Made by a program: the position numbers and the translations under genes. From assembly GCF_001514235.1 (NCBI RefSeq), contig NZ_KQ948926.1, positions 756,042 through 820,041 on the forward strand: a stretch of 64,000 bases of DNA, in the 5' to 3' direction. The DNA comes from Streptomyces caeruleatus. Its GTDB lineage: Bacteria > Actinomycetota > Actinomycetes > Streptomycetales > Streptomycetaceae. Below, one piece after another: positions 46,690 to 57,540 of this stretch. Below the pieces are notes generated by a model, which saw nothing but the letters and a program-made list of their open reading frames with translations, was not told where the DNA came from and searched no databases. Every line of letters begins with the position of its first letter. The first letter of the stretch is position 1.

Positions 46690-47970
46690 ATGGCTGTGAA
46701 CACGTCTCCCGAATCGCCCCTGCCCGTCGGCGAGGTGTCGCGGCTCATCGGGGGGTGGATCGACCGGCTCGGGGCGGTGTGGGTCGAGGGGCAGATCACT
46801 CAGCTGTCGCGACGGCCCGGCGCCGGCGTCGTGTTCCTGACTCTGCGGGACCCGTCGTACGACATCTCCGTGAGCGTGACGGCGTACCGACAGGTGTTCG
46901 ATGACGTCGCCGACGTGGTGAGCGAGGGCGCCCGCGTCGTCGTCCTCGCCAAACCCGAGTGGTACGCCCCGCGCGGCCAGCTCTCCCTGCGCGCCACCGA
47001 GATAAAGCCGGTCGGTGTCGGCGAGCTCCTCGCCCGGCTGGAGATGCTGAAGAAGTCCCTCGCCGCCGAGGGACTCTTCGCGCCCGAGCGGAAGAAGCCG
47101 CTGCCCTTCCTCCCGCAGCTCATCGGCCTCGTCTGCGGCCGGGCCTCCGCGGCCGAGCGGGACGTCCTGGAGAACGCCCGCCACCGCTGGCCCGCCGTCC
47201 GCTTCGAGGTCCGCAACGTCCCGGTGCAGGGCGTGCACGCCGTACCGCAGGTGGTGCAGGCGGTGAAGGAGCTCGACGAGATCGACGCCGTGGACGTGAT
47301 CATCGTCGCCCGCGGCGGCGGCAGCGTCGAGGACCTGCTGCCCTTCTCCGACGAGCAGCTGGTGCGGGCCGTCGCCTCCTGCCGTACCCCCGTCGTCTCC
47401 GCGATCGGGCACGAGCCCGACAACCCCCTCCTAGACCACGTCGCCGACCTGCGGGCTTCCACCCCGACCGACGCTGCCAAGAAGGTCGTACCGGACGTGG
47501 GCGAGGAGTACGAGCGGGTGCGGATGCTGCGCGACCGGGCCCGGCGGTGTGTCCAGGGGTTCGTCGAGCGCGAGGAGCGGGGGCTCGCGCACGCCCTCGC
47601 GCGGCCGTCGATAGAGGATCCGCACCGGATGATCGACGAGCGCGCCGATCACGTGGCCTCGCTCCTCGAACGCGGCCGCCGCTGCGTCGGCCACCTCCTC
47701 GACCGCGCCCAGTCCGAGCTGACGCACACGCACGCACGCGTGGTGGCCCTCTCCCCCGCGGCGACCCTGAAGCGCGGCTACGCGGTGCTCCAGCGGGCCG
47801 ACGGGCATGTGGTCCGGGACCCGGGCGAGGTGACGGCGGACGAGGCGCTGCGGGCGCGGGTCGCCGAGGGTGAGTTCTCCGTACGAGTCGAAGCACAGAG
47901 CGACGCACGAAGCGACGCACGAAGCGACGCACGAAGCGACGCACGAAGCGATGCACGAAGCGATGCATAG
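46690..47970 (+). CDS. xseA: Exodeoxyribonuclease VII large subunit
   Basis: A 426-residue XseA: N-terminal OB fold ([24 protein letters not shown]) and the catalytic domain with [21 protein letters not shown] and [21 protein letters not shown]. It acts with XseB in degrading single-stranded DNA. I start it at ATG 46690, where OB-fold homology begins. The C-terminus ends in six SDAR-type repeats, added by a 12-bp tandem array. Confidence 0.94.
   Translation: MAVNTSPESPLPVGEVSRLIGGWIDRLGAVWVEGQITQLSRRPGAGVVFLTLRDPSYDISVSVTAYRQVFDDVADVVSEGARVVVLAKPEWYAPRGQLSLRATEIKPVGVGELLARLEMLKKSLAAEGLFAPERKKPLPFLPQLIGLVCGRASAAERDVLENARHRWPAVRFEVRNVPVQGVHAVPQVVQAVKELDEIDAVDVIIVARGGGSVEDLLPFSDEQLVRAVASCRTPVVSAIGHEPDNPLLDHVADLRASTPTDAAKKVVPDVGEEYERVRMLRDRARRCVQGFVEREERGLAHALARPSIEDPHRMIDERADHVASLLERGRRCVGHLLDRAQSELTHTHARVVALSPAATLKRGYAVLQRADGHVVRDPGEVTADEALRARVAEGEFSVRVEAQSDARSDARSDARSDARSDARSDA
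47899..47967 (+). repeat. 12-bp tandem repeat inside the xseA 3' end
   Basis: Five copies of AGCGACGCACGA (the last with GAT) and a partial sixth, in frame, encoding SDARSDAR... up to the stop. Confidence 0.95.
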
Positions 47971-47979
47971 GGTGGGCGA

Positions 47980-48210
47980 ATGACCAGCAAGGTGGAAGAG
48001 GCACTCGGGTACGAGCAGGCCCGGGACGAGCTGATCGAGGTCGTACGGCGGCTGGAGGCGGGCGGTACGACGCTGGAGGAGTCCCTGGCGCTCTGGGAGC
48101 GGGGCGAGGAGCTGGCCAAGGTGTGCCGGCGCTGGCTGGACGGGGCGCGGGCGCGGCTGGACGCGGCGCTGGCCGAGGAGCGCGAGACCGAGGAAGAGAG
48201 CGGCGAGTAG
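47980..48210 (+). CDS. xseB: Exodeoxyribonuclease VII small subunit
   Basis: A 76-residue XseB with the signature [21 protein letters not shown] and [21 protein letters not shown]. It is 9 bp after xseA, in the same operon, and forms the multi-copy helical partner of XseA. Confidence 0.95.
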   Translation: MTSKVEEALGYEQARDELIEVVRRLEAGGTTLEESLALWERGEELAKVCRRWLDGARARLDAALAEERETEEESGE

Positions 48211-48272
48211 CCGCGCACGCGCGCGTGTGGGCGACGTGCCGCTGTGAAGCGGATCACTATACCCCAGCTATT

Positions 48273-48286
48273 GTTGAAGCATCAAC
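48273..48286. promoter_or_regulatory. Palindromic site upstream of the nitroreductase gene
   Basis: GTTGAAGCATCAAC (5-bp perfect arms) lies 84 bp upstream of the nitroreductase start, in an AT-rich patch. It resembles MarR-type operators with TTGAA half-sites; the regulator is not identified. Confidence 0.5.
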
Positions 48287-48369
48287 CTTCCTTGACGTAC
48301 CTTCGGGACGTCAGCCGATCCGGACCGCGGTCCGGTAAGGACCCAGGCGTCACCCCTAGGAAGTCCCGC

Positions 48370-48960
48370 ATGTCTCTCGTTCTTGACCCCGCCGCCCAGG
48401 ACCTGCTGTTCCGCGAGGCCCGCACCGCGAACACCTTCACCGACGAGCCGGTGACCGAGGAGCAGGTCCAGGCGATCTACGACCTGGTCAAGTACGGCCC
48501 CACCGCCTTCAACCAGACCCCGCTGCGCATCACCCTGGTCCGCTCGGCCGAGGCCCGTGAGCGTCTGGTGCAGCACATGGCCGAGGGCAACCAGGCCAAG
48601 ACCGCCGCCGCCCCGCTGGTCGCGATCCTGTCCGCGGACAACGAGTTCCACGAGGAGCTGCCGACCCTGTTCCCGGCGTTCCCGCAGGCCAAGGACGTCT
48701 TCTTCAGCGAGCGCGCGGCCCGTGAGAACGCCGCCGGGATGAACGCCGCCCTGCAGGCCGCGTACTTCATCGTCGGTGTCCGCGCCGCCGGTCTTGCCGC
48801 CGGCCCGATGACCGGCTTCGACTTCGAGGGCGTCCGCAAGGAGTTCCTGGACGACGACCACACCCCGCTGATGGTCGTCAACATCGGCAAGCCGGGCGCC
48901 GACGCCTGGTACCCGCGCTCCCCTCGCCTGGCGTACGACCAGGTCATCACCACGGTCTGA
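48370..48960 (+). CDS. Nitroreductase-family reductase (RutE-like)
   Basis: A 196-residue nitroreductase-family flavoprotein, with LFREARTANTFTDEPVTEEQ and the RutE/malonic-semialdehyde-reductase signature GPTAFNQTPLRITLVRS. The C-terminal PLMVVNIGKPG is conserved too. RutE-like enzymes use NAD(P)H to reduce aldehydes or nitro groups; the exact substrate here is unknown. ATG 48370 has a GGAAG site. It is followed by a strong terminator. Confidence 0.85.
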   Translation: MSLVLDPAAQDLLFREARTANTFTDEPVTEEQVQAIYDLVKYGPTAFNQTPLRITLVRSAEARERLVQHMAEGNQAKTAAAPLVAILSADNEFHEELPTLFPAFPQAKDVFFSERAARENAAGMNAALQAAYFIVGVRAAGLAAGPMTGFDFEGVRKEFLDDDHTPLMVVNIGKPGADAWYPRSPRLAYDQVITTV

Positions 48961-48981
48961 GCTGAACCGACCGGCACGACA

Positions 48982-49010
48982 GAGGCCCTCGGCAGTGTGC
49001 CGAGGGCCTC
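48982..49010 (+). terminator. Strong hairpin terminator after the nitroreductase
   Basis: Perfect 13-bp stem (48982-48994 with 48998-49010), 3-nt loop, followed by TTCGT. Confidence 0.9.
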
Positions 49011-49042
49011 TTCGTCAGCCGCGGACGGTCGGTCCACCGTCT

Positions 49043-49104
49043 GGTCGGTACGTCGGCCGGTCGGTACGTGGCCGGTCGGTACGTGGCCGGTCGGTACACC
49101 GGCC
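49043..49104. repeat. Four tandem 15-16-bp units
   Basis: Units of GGTCGGTACGTGGCC and close variants at 49043-49058, 49059-49073, 49074-49088 and 49089-49104, in the gap between the nitroreductase terminator and the DUF4245 stop. Confidence 0.9.
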
Positions 49105-49124
49105 AGCCGGTCCGACCGTCAGGC

Positions 49125-49646
49125 TCACTCCGCCTTCAGGGCCTGCGCCATCTGCGTCAGCTGCTCGAACGACCCCGTGCCCGCCACCACCGTGGTCGCG
49201 CCCTTCTCCTGGTGCACGAGCGCGTCGTAGCGGCCGCCGGTGTAGCGCGTCCACGTCCGGTCGCCGATCTTCTCGGTGACCTCGGTGGCCCGCCCTCCCT
49301 GGGTGGCCTTCTCCAGGAACGTCGACGGCTTCTCGGCCGACTGCTCGACCTGGACGTACTCCCCGGCCGAGGTATGGAAGCCGAGGTGCCAGGCGTCGAA
49401 GTCGGCGCCCTTGAAGCGGACGGACGTCGGCTTCCAGCTGTCGGGCAGCCCCTGGGGCGCGACCACCGGGTAGGACGCCGCACGACGGGCCGTGAGCAGC
49501 TCGACGCGGTAGTCGACCCGCGGGAGGTCGGGCTCGCCGTCCTCATGGGGAACGAAGAGATAGATGACTCCCGCCGCGAGCACGGTCACTCCCAGGGAGA
49601 GCACCATGTTGCGGACCGACTTCTGCTTGCCGTTCGAACCTGCCAC
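49125..49646 (-). CDS. DUF4245 membrane-anchored protein
   Basis: A 173-residue protein with one N-terminal membrane segment (about 12-31, MVLSLGVTVLAAGVIYLFV) and an extracytoplasmic DUF4245 domain (VVAPQGLPDSWKPTSVRF, WHLGFHTSAGEYVQVEQS). Function is unknown. It is divergent from glpX across a 128-bp gap. Confidence 0.8.
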   Translation of the reverse strand: MAGSNGKQKSVRNMVLSLGVTVLAAGVIYLFVPHEDGEPDLPRVDYRVELLTARRAASYPVVAPQGLPDSWKPTSVRFKGADFDAWHLGFHTSAGEYVQVEQSAEKPSTFLEKATQGGRATEVTEKIGDRTWTRYTGGRYDALVHQEKGATTVVAGTGSFEQLTQMAQALKAE

Positions 49647-49774
49647 GCCCCCTATCGTCGCAGGTGCCCTGGCCTGCTCATCCGTGGGGCCCCCTGCTCA
49701 TTCTGCGCGCCCGAGGATAGAGTCAGGGCGGTCACCCTCATCCGGCCGTCGTCGTATCAGAAAGGTGCGCTCCG

Positions 49775-50812
49775 ATGACCGAGAATCATCATCATTTGCC
49801 GTCCGAGCTCGAAGTACCCAGCGAAGCCCCCGATCGCAACCTCGCCCTGGAACTGGTCCGTGTGACCGAGGCGGCGGCGATGGCCGCCGGCCGCTGGGTC
49901 GGGCGCGGCGACAAGAACGGCGCCGACGGTGCCGCGGTACGCGCCATGCGGACCCTCGTCCACACCGTGTCGATGAACGGCGTCGTCGTCATCGGTGAGG
50001 GCGAGAAGGACGAAGCGCCGATGCTCTTCAACGGAGAGCGGGTCGGCGACGGGACCGGCGCCGAGGTCGACATCGCCGTCGACCCGATCGACGGGACCAC
50101 GCTGACCGCGAAGGGCATGCCCAACGCGATCTCCGTGCTCGCCGCCGCGGACCGGGGGTCCATGTTCGACCCGTCCGCCGTCTTCTACATGGACAAGCTG
50201 GTCACCGGCCCCGAGGCCGCCGACTTCGTCGACATCGACGCGCCCGTGTCCGTGAACATCCGCCGGGTCGCCAAGGCCAAGCGGTCCACGCCCGAGGACG
50301 TCACCGTCGTCATCCTCGACCGGCCCCGGCACGAGGGCATCATCAAGGAGATCCGGGATGCCGGTGCGCGCATCAAGCTGATCTCCGACGGCGATGTCGC
50401 GGGCTCGATCTACGCGCTGCGCGAGGGCACCGGCGTCGACATGCTGCTCGGCATCGGCGGTACGCCGGAGGGGATCATCTCGGCCTGTGCGGTGAAGTGC
50501 CTCGGCGGCACGATCCAGGGCAAGCTGTGGCCGAAGGACGACGAGGAGCGCCAGCGCGCCATCGACGCCGGCCACGACCTCGACCGGGTGCTGCTGACTG
50601 ACGACCTGGTCGCCGGGGACAACGTGTTCTTCGTCGCGACCGGCATCACCGACGGCGAGCTGCTGCGCGGGGTGCGCTACCGGTCGGAGAACGCGACGAC
50701 CGACTCGATCGTGATGCGCTCGAAGTCGGGGACGGTGCGGCGGATCGACTCCGAGCACCGGCTGAGCAAGCTGCGGGCCTACAGCGCGATCGACTTCGAC
50801 AGGGCGAAGTGA
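49775..50812 (+). CDS. glpX: Class II fructose-1,6-bisphosphatase
   Basis: A 345-residue GlpX. Motifs include [11 protein letters not shown] and [17 protein letters not shown] (metal and substrate binding) and [13 protein letters not shown]. It hydrolyses fructose-1,6-bisphosphate in gluconeogenesis and is the only FBPase class in most actinobacteria. Followed by a bidirectional terminator shared with the convergent WhiB-like gene. Confidence 0.96.
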   Translation: MTENHHHLPSELEVPSEAPDRNLALELVRVTEAAAMAAGRWVGRGDKNGADGAAVRAMRTLVHTVSMNGVVVIGEGEKDEAPMLFNGERVGDGTGAEVDIAVDPIDGTTLTAKGMPNAISVLAAADRGSMFDPSAVFYMDKLVTGPEAADFVDIDAPVSVNIRRVAKAKRSTPEDVTVVILDRPRHEGIIKEIRDAGARIKLISDGDVAGSIYALREGTGVDMLLGIGGTPEGIISACAVKCLGGTIQGKLWPKDDEERQRAIDAGHDLDRVLLTDDLVAGDNVFFVATGITDGELLRGVRYRSENATTDSIVMRSKSGTVRRIDSEHRLSKLRAYSAIDFDRAK

Positions 50813-50855
50813 ACAAGGGGCGGTCACCCGCCCCCTGCTGAACCGCGCAGCCGAC

Positions 50856-50885
50856 AGGGCGCCCCCGGTGCGGAGGGGGCGCCCT
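50856..50885. terminator. Bidirectional terminator glpX / WhiB-like gene
   Basis: Perfect 11-bp stem AGGGCGCCCCC (50856-50866) with its complement (50875-50885), followed by TTCTT on the plus strand; a second hairpin (GGGGCGGTCACCCGCCCC) precedes it. Confidence 0.9.
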
Positions 50886-50898
50886 TTCTTCTTGCTGC

Positions 50899-51279
50899 TC
50901 AGCCCGCCTGCGCTATGCGGTCCGTCGTCGCCCTCGCCGTCTTCTTCAGTTCCATCTCGCGGCGGCGGCGCCTGGCCAGGACCACTCGGCGTTCGGCCGC
51001 GGTCAGACCGCCCCAGACGCCGTAGGGCTCGGGCTGGAGGAGGGCGTGTTCGCGGCACTCGACCATGACCGGGCAGCGGGCACAGACCCGCTTGGCCGCC
51101 TCCTCGCGGGAGAGTCGGGCCGCGGTGGGCTCTTTCGAAGGGGCGAAGAACAGGCCGGCCTCATCGCGGCGGCACACGGCTTCCGTGTGCCATGGGGCGT
51201 CTTGGTCCCTGTCTCGCACTGGCACCCGCTGGGCCGGAACGGCAGCTACCTGCAGGGACGAATGCGGCGGTTGCAGCAC
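50899..51279 (-). CDS. wblI: WhiB-like iron-sulphur regulator
   Basis: A 126-residue Wbl protein. The four cluster cysteines are C36, C66, C69 and C75 (CARCPVMVEC), followed by GVWGG (87-91) and a basic tail (RRRRREMELKK), the full set for a [4Fe-4S] transcription factor. The GTG start has an AGGAG site. By position beside glpX it corresponds to what I remember as wblI in S. coelicolor; the symbol rests on synteny. Confidence 0.85.
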   Translation of the reverse strand: MLQPPHSSLQVAAVPAQRVPVRDRDQDAPWHTEAVCRRDEAGLFFAPSKEPTAARLSREEAAKRVCARCPVMVECREHALLQPEPYGVWGGLTAAERRVVLARRRRREMELKKTARATTDRIAQAG

Positions 51280-51453
51280 GGTCTACTCCTGACGACGGCT
51301 TCGCGAGCGAGAGACGATGCAGCAAGGTCTACCCGCTGTGCGCACGCCTATGCAGGGAGTTCCGATCCGCTGGGTCTCGGGGGGTTCGGCACGCTTGTCC
51401 GGGCGTCCGCAACGACCGAAAGGTGCGGTGGAAGCCGGTCCGATTCACAACCG
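51280..51453. other. Intergenic region upstream of the WhiB-like gene
   Basis: 174 bp between the DUF1707 stop and the wbl start, both on the minus strand. No gene is evident; it presumably contains the wbl promoter. Confidence 0.5.
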
Positions 51454-52137
51454 TCAACGATCCAGATGCTTGCGCAAACTCTTGTCGACCTTGCGCTGAA
51501 CCCGGTCGAGGATGTCGGCCACCACCTTCCCGCGCTTCGGCCGGCCCTCGATGTTGCCCAGCACGGCCCAGCCGTCGACATGGACGACCGGTGCCTGGGG
51601 GTCCTCCGCGTCGAGGTGGTCCACCTCGAAGTTGCCGAGCACACCGCCGCCGGTGCCGCGCAGCGAGACGTTCTCCGGGACGCGGACCTCGACGTTGCCG
51701 AAGACCGAAATCGCCCGGATCACGACCTGCTGGTACTCGAAGAGGGCCTCGCTGAGGTCTATCTCCACGCTGCCGAAGATCGCGTACGCGTGGATACGGC
51801 GGCCCGCGCGCCAGCGGCCCTTGCGGACGGCGCTGCTGAAGACCGCGACCACGTTGTCGTCGGGGTCGGCCGGTATCGCGGCCGGCGCGGGGCGGCCGGG
51901 GGCGGGGATGTGCGGGGCGCGGCGCGCGTGGGCTGCGGGCAGGTCCCGTATGAAGACATCCAGTTCACCCACTGTCTTGGCCGTCAGCACGCCCTCGACG
52001 CGCTCGGCGTGCTCGTCGGCGGTGAGGCGGCCCTCGGCCAGGGCGTCGCGCAGGATGTCGGCGATCCGGTCACGGTCGGCGTCGGAGGCACGAAGCTCGG
52101 TGGCGGCAGCGGGTGCGGTCTGCTTCTGAAGGTCCAC
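51454..52137 (-). CDS. DUF1707 / LiaF-like protein
   Basis: A 227-residue protein with an N-terminal DUF1707 domain (ELRASDADRDRIADILRDAL, LTADEHAERVEGVLTAKTVGEL) and a C-terminal beta-rich LiaF-like domain (AIFGSVEIDLS, ISVFGNVEVRVPENV, VLGNIEGR). These occur in cell-envelope stress modules. I prefer GTG 52137 (VDLQKQ), where family homology begins, over GTG 52158. No membrane segment is present. Confidence 0.85.
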   Translation of the reverse strand: MDLQKQTAPAAATELRASDADRDRIADILRDALAEGRLTADEHAERVEGVLTAKTVGELDVFIRDLPAAHARRAPHIPAPGRPAPAAIPADPDDNVVAVFSSAVRKGRWRAGRRIHAYAIFGSVEIDLSEALFEYQQVVIRAISVFGNVEVRVPENVSLRGTGGGVLGNFEVDHLDAEDPQAPVVHVDGWAVLGNIEGRPKRGKVVADILDRVQRKVDKSLRKHLDR

Positions 52138-52296
52138 GGCAGCAGCGTACCGAAACACGATAGATCGCGATACCCCTGTGGATGAGGGGCCTGGACGCCG
52201 AACTGAGCCTTACCTCACAAGCTCGTCGTCAGTGGCAGGTTCTACGCTGGTGGACGCTGCCAACGGAGGCCAGCCGCGCTGTCTGTTTAGTGAGGA

Positions 52297-53973
<1,677 letters not shown>

Positions 53974-54007
53974 TGCCTTAGACCCCGCTCTTTGCCCCCA
54001 CCATCTT

Positions 54008-54036
54008 TGCCCCCACCATCCGTCTCGGTGGGGGCA
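54008..54036 (+). terminator. Terminator after class I fumarase
   Basis: Stem TGCCCCCACC (54008-54017) with GGTGGGGGCA (54027-54036). The left arm is a copy of TTTGCCCCCACCATC at 53990, so the arm has been duplicated. Confidence 0.8.
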
Positions 54037-54305
54037 GATGACTCTATTTTCCGCTGTGGTGCTCCGAACATACTCGACCTGCGCACTCCCCCAGGAAAAG
54101 GTCGACGTAGGCGCATCACAGATCCTGGCGCCGACCGATGGGTGCGGCCCGCCGCAGCCAACTGCACGCAGCTCGCGCTCGGAGTCGCCCGTACCGAGCA
54201 TCATTTCCGCTCTGCGGCTGAACCACCCATTCCCCCCACCGGCTCCGCCAGAAAGCGACAGAACACCCATGTCCAGTTTCACCCGGTAAGCGTTTCGCCC
54301 TGCCC

Positions 54306-54620
54306 ATGGCCATCGCCGCCGGCGCCTCCGCGGTCGCCCTGGCCGCGTCTCCGGCCTCTGCCGCCACCATCACCATCAACGTCGGCAGCCAGGCCATCCC
54401 CTCGGGGGCCGGCTGCGTCATCCTGACGGACACCTCGACGGGCGACATCTCCGACTTCATCACATTCACGCCGGGCAGCACCGCCACGATCAGCGGGTAC
54501 AACGTCGATGCCGGTGACTACGTGCACTTCGACTGGCGGCCCTCCGACTGCACGAACACCATCCGCGACGATCAGCACCAGGCTCCGAGCCCGCTGCCGA
54601 GCGTCTGGAACGTCAACTGA
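54306..54620 (+). CDS. Small secreted protein with frameshifted signal peptide
   Basis: The open frame encodes 104 residues: a signal-peptide core (AIAAGASAVALAASPASA) and a mature domain of about 85 residues (ATITINVGSQAIPSGAGCV ... DWRPSDCTN) with two Cys. The start at 54306 lacks the charged N-region. That region (MSSFTR, ATG 54269) lies upstream in another frame and is cut by TAA at 54287; deleting one T restores MSSFTRKRFALPMAIAAG. So the gene is frameshifted at its signal peptide or the base is a sequencing error. Function is unknown. Confidence 0.7.
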   Translation: MAIAAGASAVALAASPASAATITINVGSQAIPSGAGCVILTDTSTGDISDFITFTPGSTATISGYNVDAGDYVHFDWRPSDCTNTIRDDQHQAPSPLPSVWNVN

Positions 54621-54647
54621 CGTACCGCCTGTCAGCCGCATCTGCCG

Positions 54648-55013
54648 TCATGTGCTCAGGTGCCCGAGCCAGCGCAGGATCGCCTCCGACTGGCCGCGTA
54701 CGTCGAGCTTGCGGTAGATGCGGCTGAGGCGGTCGCGGACCGTCGCCCTGGCCCTGGTGGCCGCCTTGACCTGTTCCGCGGCGACCGGGGCCTGGGACAC
54801 GTCGTCCCAGTCGAGCCAGGCGGCGAGGATCACGGCGGGCGGCAGGTCGTCCTCGGCCTCGGCCCGGAGGCGCTTCAGCTCCCGCGCCATGTCCGAGCCC
54901 TGGAACAGGATGACGTCGTCGCCGGTGCGAAGATCACGGGGCTCGCTGACCAGCCGGCTGTCGAACCCGGCGAGACCGGCCGGCCTGATGCCGTGGCGGC
55001 TGACGAGAGCCAC
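54648..55013 (-). CDS. Shortened LuxR/NarL-like protein
   Basis: A 121-residue frame ending in [19 protein letters not shown] and [11 protein letters not shown], the recognition-helix half of a LuxR/NarL DNA-binding domain. The first helices of the domain and most of a receiver domain are missing; the upstream part ([36 protein letters not shown]) is not a standard receiver. It is therefore either a degraded response regulator or a small DNA-binding protein of its own. It is divergent from fumC. GTG 55013 is my best start, without a strong ribosome site. Confidence 0.5.
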   Translation of the reverse strand: MALVSRHGIRPAGLAGFDSRLVSEPRDLRTGDDVILFQGSDMARELKRLRAEAEDDLPPAVILAAWLDWDDVSQAPVAAEQVKAATRARATVRDRLSRIYRKLDVRGQSEAILRWLGHLST

Positions 55014-55073
55014 CGAAAGACGGGCCTTTCGGACCTCCGGAACATCGGTGCCGTCCCGATCGCTATACGGGAC

Positions 55074-56462
<1,389 letters not shown>

Positions 56463-56545
56463 CGACTGGCCGTGCGATCGTCGCGGTGCGGTGAACCATG
56501 GCGCTCGCCGCAGCGTCGTATGCCTGTGGCACCTAATATCTGTAC

Positions 56546-57241
56546 ATGGCAGACGGTGGAGCGGTGACGACGGAAGTGGAAGCGGGCGGCTCGACGGGGT
56601 TCTGGGCGCCCGGGACACAGATCCTGTGGCGGTACCGGGAGAACGCCGGCCGTCGCTTCCACATCGCGCGTCCCGTCACCGTCGTCCGGGACGACCACGA
56701 GATCCTCGCCGTATGGCTCGCTCCGGGCACGGAGTGTGTGAAACCCGTGCTCGCCGACGGGACGTCCGTGCACGAGGAACCGCTGGAGACGCGCTACATC
56801 AAGCCGCGTACCGTCCAGCGCGGCCGGTGGTTCGGAACCGGGGTGCTGAAGCTCGCGCGGCCCGGTGAGCCGTGGTCGGTGTGGTTGTTCTGGGAGCCCG
56901 GATGGCAGTTCAAGAACTGGTACGTGAACCTTGAGGCGCCGCTGGCCCGTTGGGCGGGCGGGGTGGACTCCGAGGACCACTTCCTCGACATCTCCGTGCG
57001 CCCGGACCGCAGTTGGCACTGGCTGGACGAGGACGAGTTCGCGCAGGCCCAGCGGGACGGACTGGTGGACGACCGGCTCGCCGCGCGGGTCCGGGAGGCG
57101 GGGCGCGGCGCGGTCGAGGTGATCCGCTCCTGGGGGCCGCCGTTCGCCGACGGCTGGCAGCACTGGCGACCGGATCCCGCCTGGGCTGTACCTTCGTTGC
57201 CTGAGGACTGGGATCGCACGCCCGCGCACATGTCCTCATGA
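56546..57241 (+). CDS. DUF402 family protein (nucleotide phosphatase-like)
   Basis: A 231-residue DUF402 protein. Core motifs are WLFWEPGWQFKNWYVNLEAP and the metal-ligand region DHFLDISVRPDRSWHWLDEDEF. DUF402 members include nucleoside di- and triphosphatases; a similar activity is likely. Preceded by an 83-bp gap after fumC. Confidence 0.85.
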   Translation: MADGGAVTTEVEAGGSTGFWAPGTQILWRYRENAGRRFHIARPVTVVRDDHEILAVWLAPGTECVKPVLADGTSVHEEPLETRYIKPRTVQRGRWFGTGVLKLARPGEPWSVWLFWEPGWQFKNWYVNLEAPLARWAGGVDSEDHFLDISVRPDRSWHWLDEDEFAQAQRDGLVDDRLAARVREAGRGAVEVIRSWGPPFADGWQHWRPDPAWAVPSLPEDWDRTPAHMSS

Positions 57242-57360
57242 GACCCTTGATGCGCCCCCGGGCAACAAACGTAGGATCGTCCTCCGCAAGGGCGCGCATC
57301 GGCGGCAACTACCGCAGTGCGCGCCGGGCTTGACCGATCGTCACCGAGGGGCGGCAGGAC

Positions 57361-57540
57361 GTGAGCGAGGGTTACCAGGGCACCGCCGGGGGCAGCAGAC
57401 GCTCCACCGGCGGCACAGGAACTGCCTCTGGTCACGCGGGAATTCCGTTCCTGGGGCACTTATTCCGGGTATCGGAGTTTCGGCGGGACGAACTGCGCGC
57501 GCGGTGCGCAGCCCTGGACGGATGGATTCGAAAGGCGTGA
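57361..57540 (+). CDS. Small ORF (59 aa) with TTA codon, coupled to the phosphatase gene
   Basis: A GTG-initiated frame with a GAGG ribosome site encodes 59 residues, ending GWIRKA. Codon 34 is TTA (57460-57462). Its TGA overlaps the GTG at 57537 of the SpoIIE-type gene (GTGA), the same coupling seen between real genes in this genome. It has no recognised domain; the C-terminal half (FRRDELRARCAALDGW) is helical. I regard it as a probable leader-type gene that makes the phosphatase depend on bldA. Confidence 0.55.
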   Translation: MSEGYQGTAGGSRRSTGGTGTASGHAGIPFLGHLFRVSEFRRDELRARCAALDGWIRKA

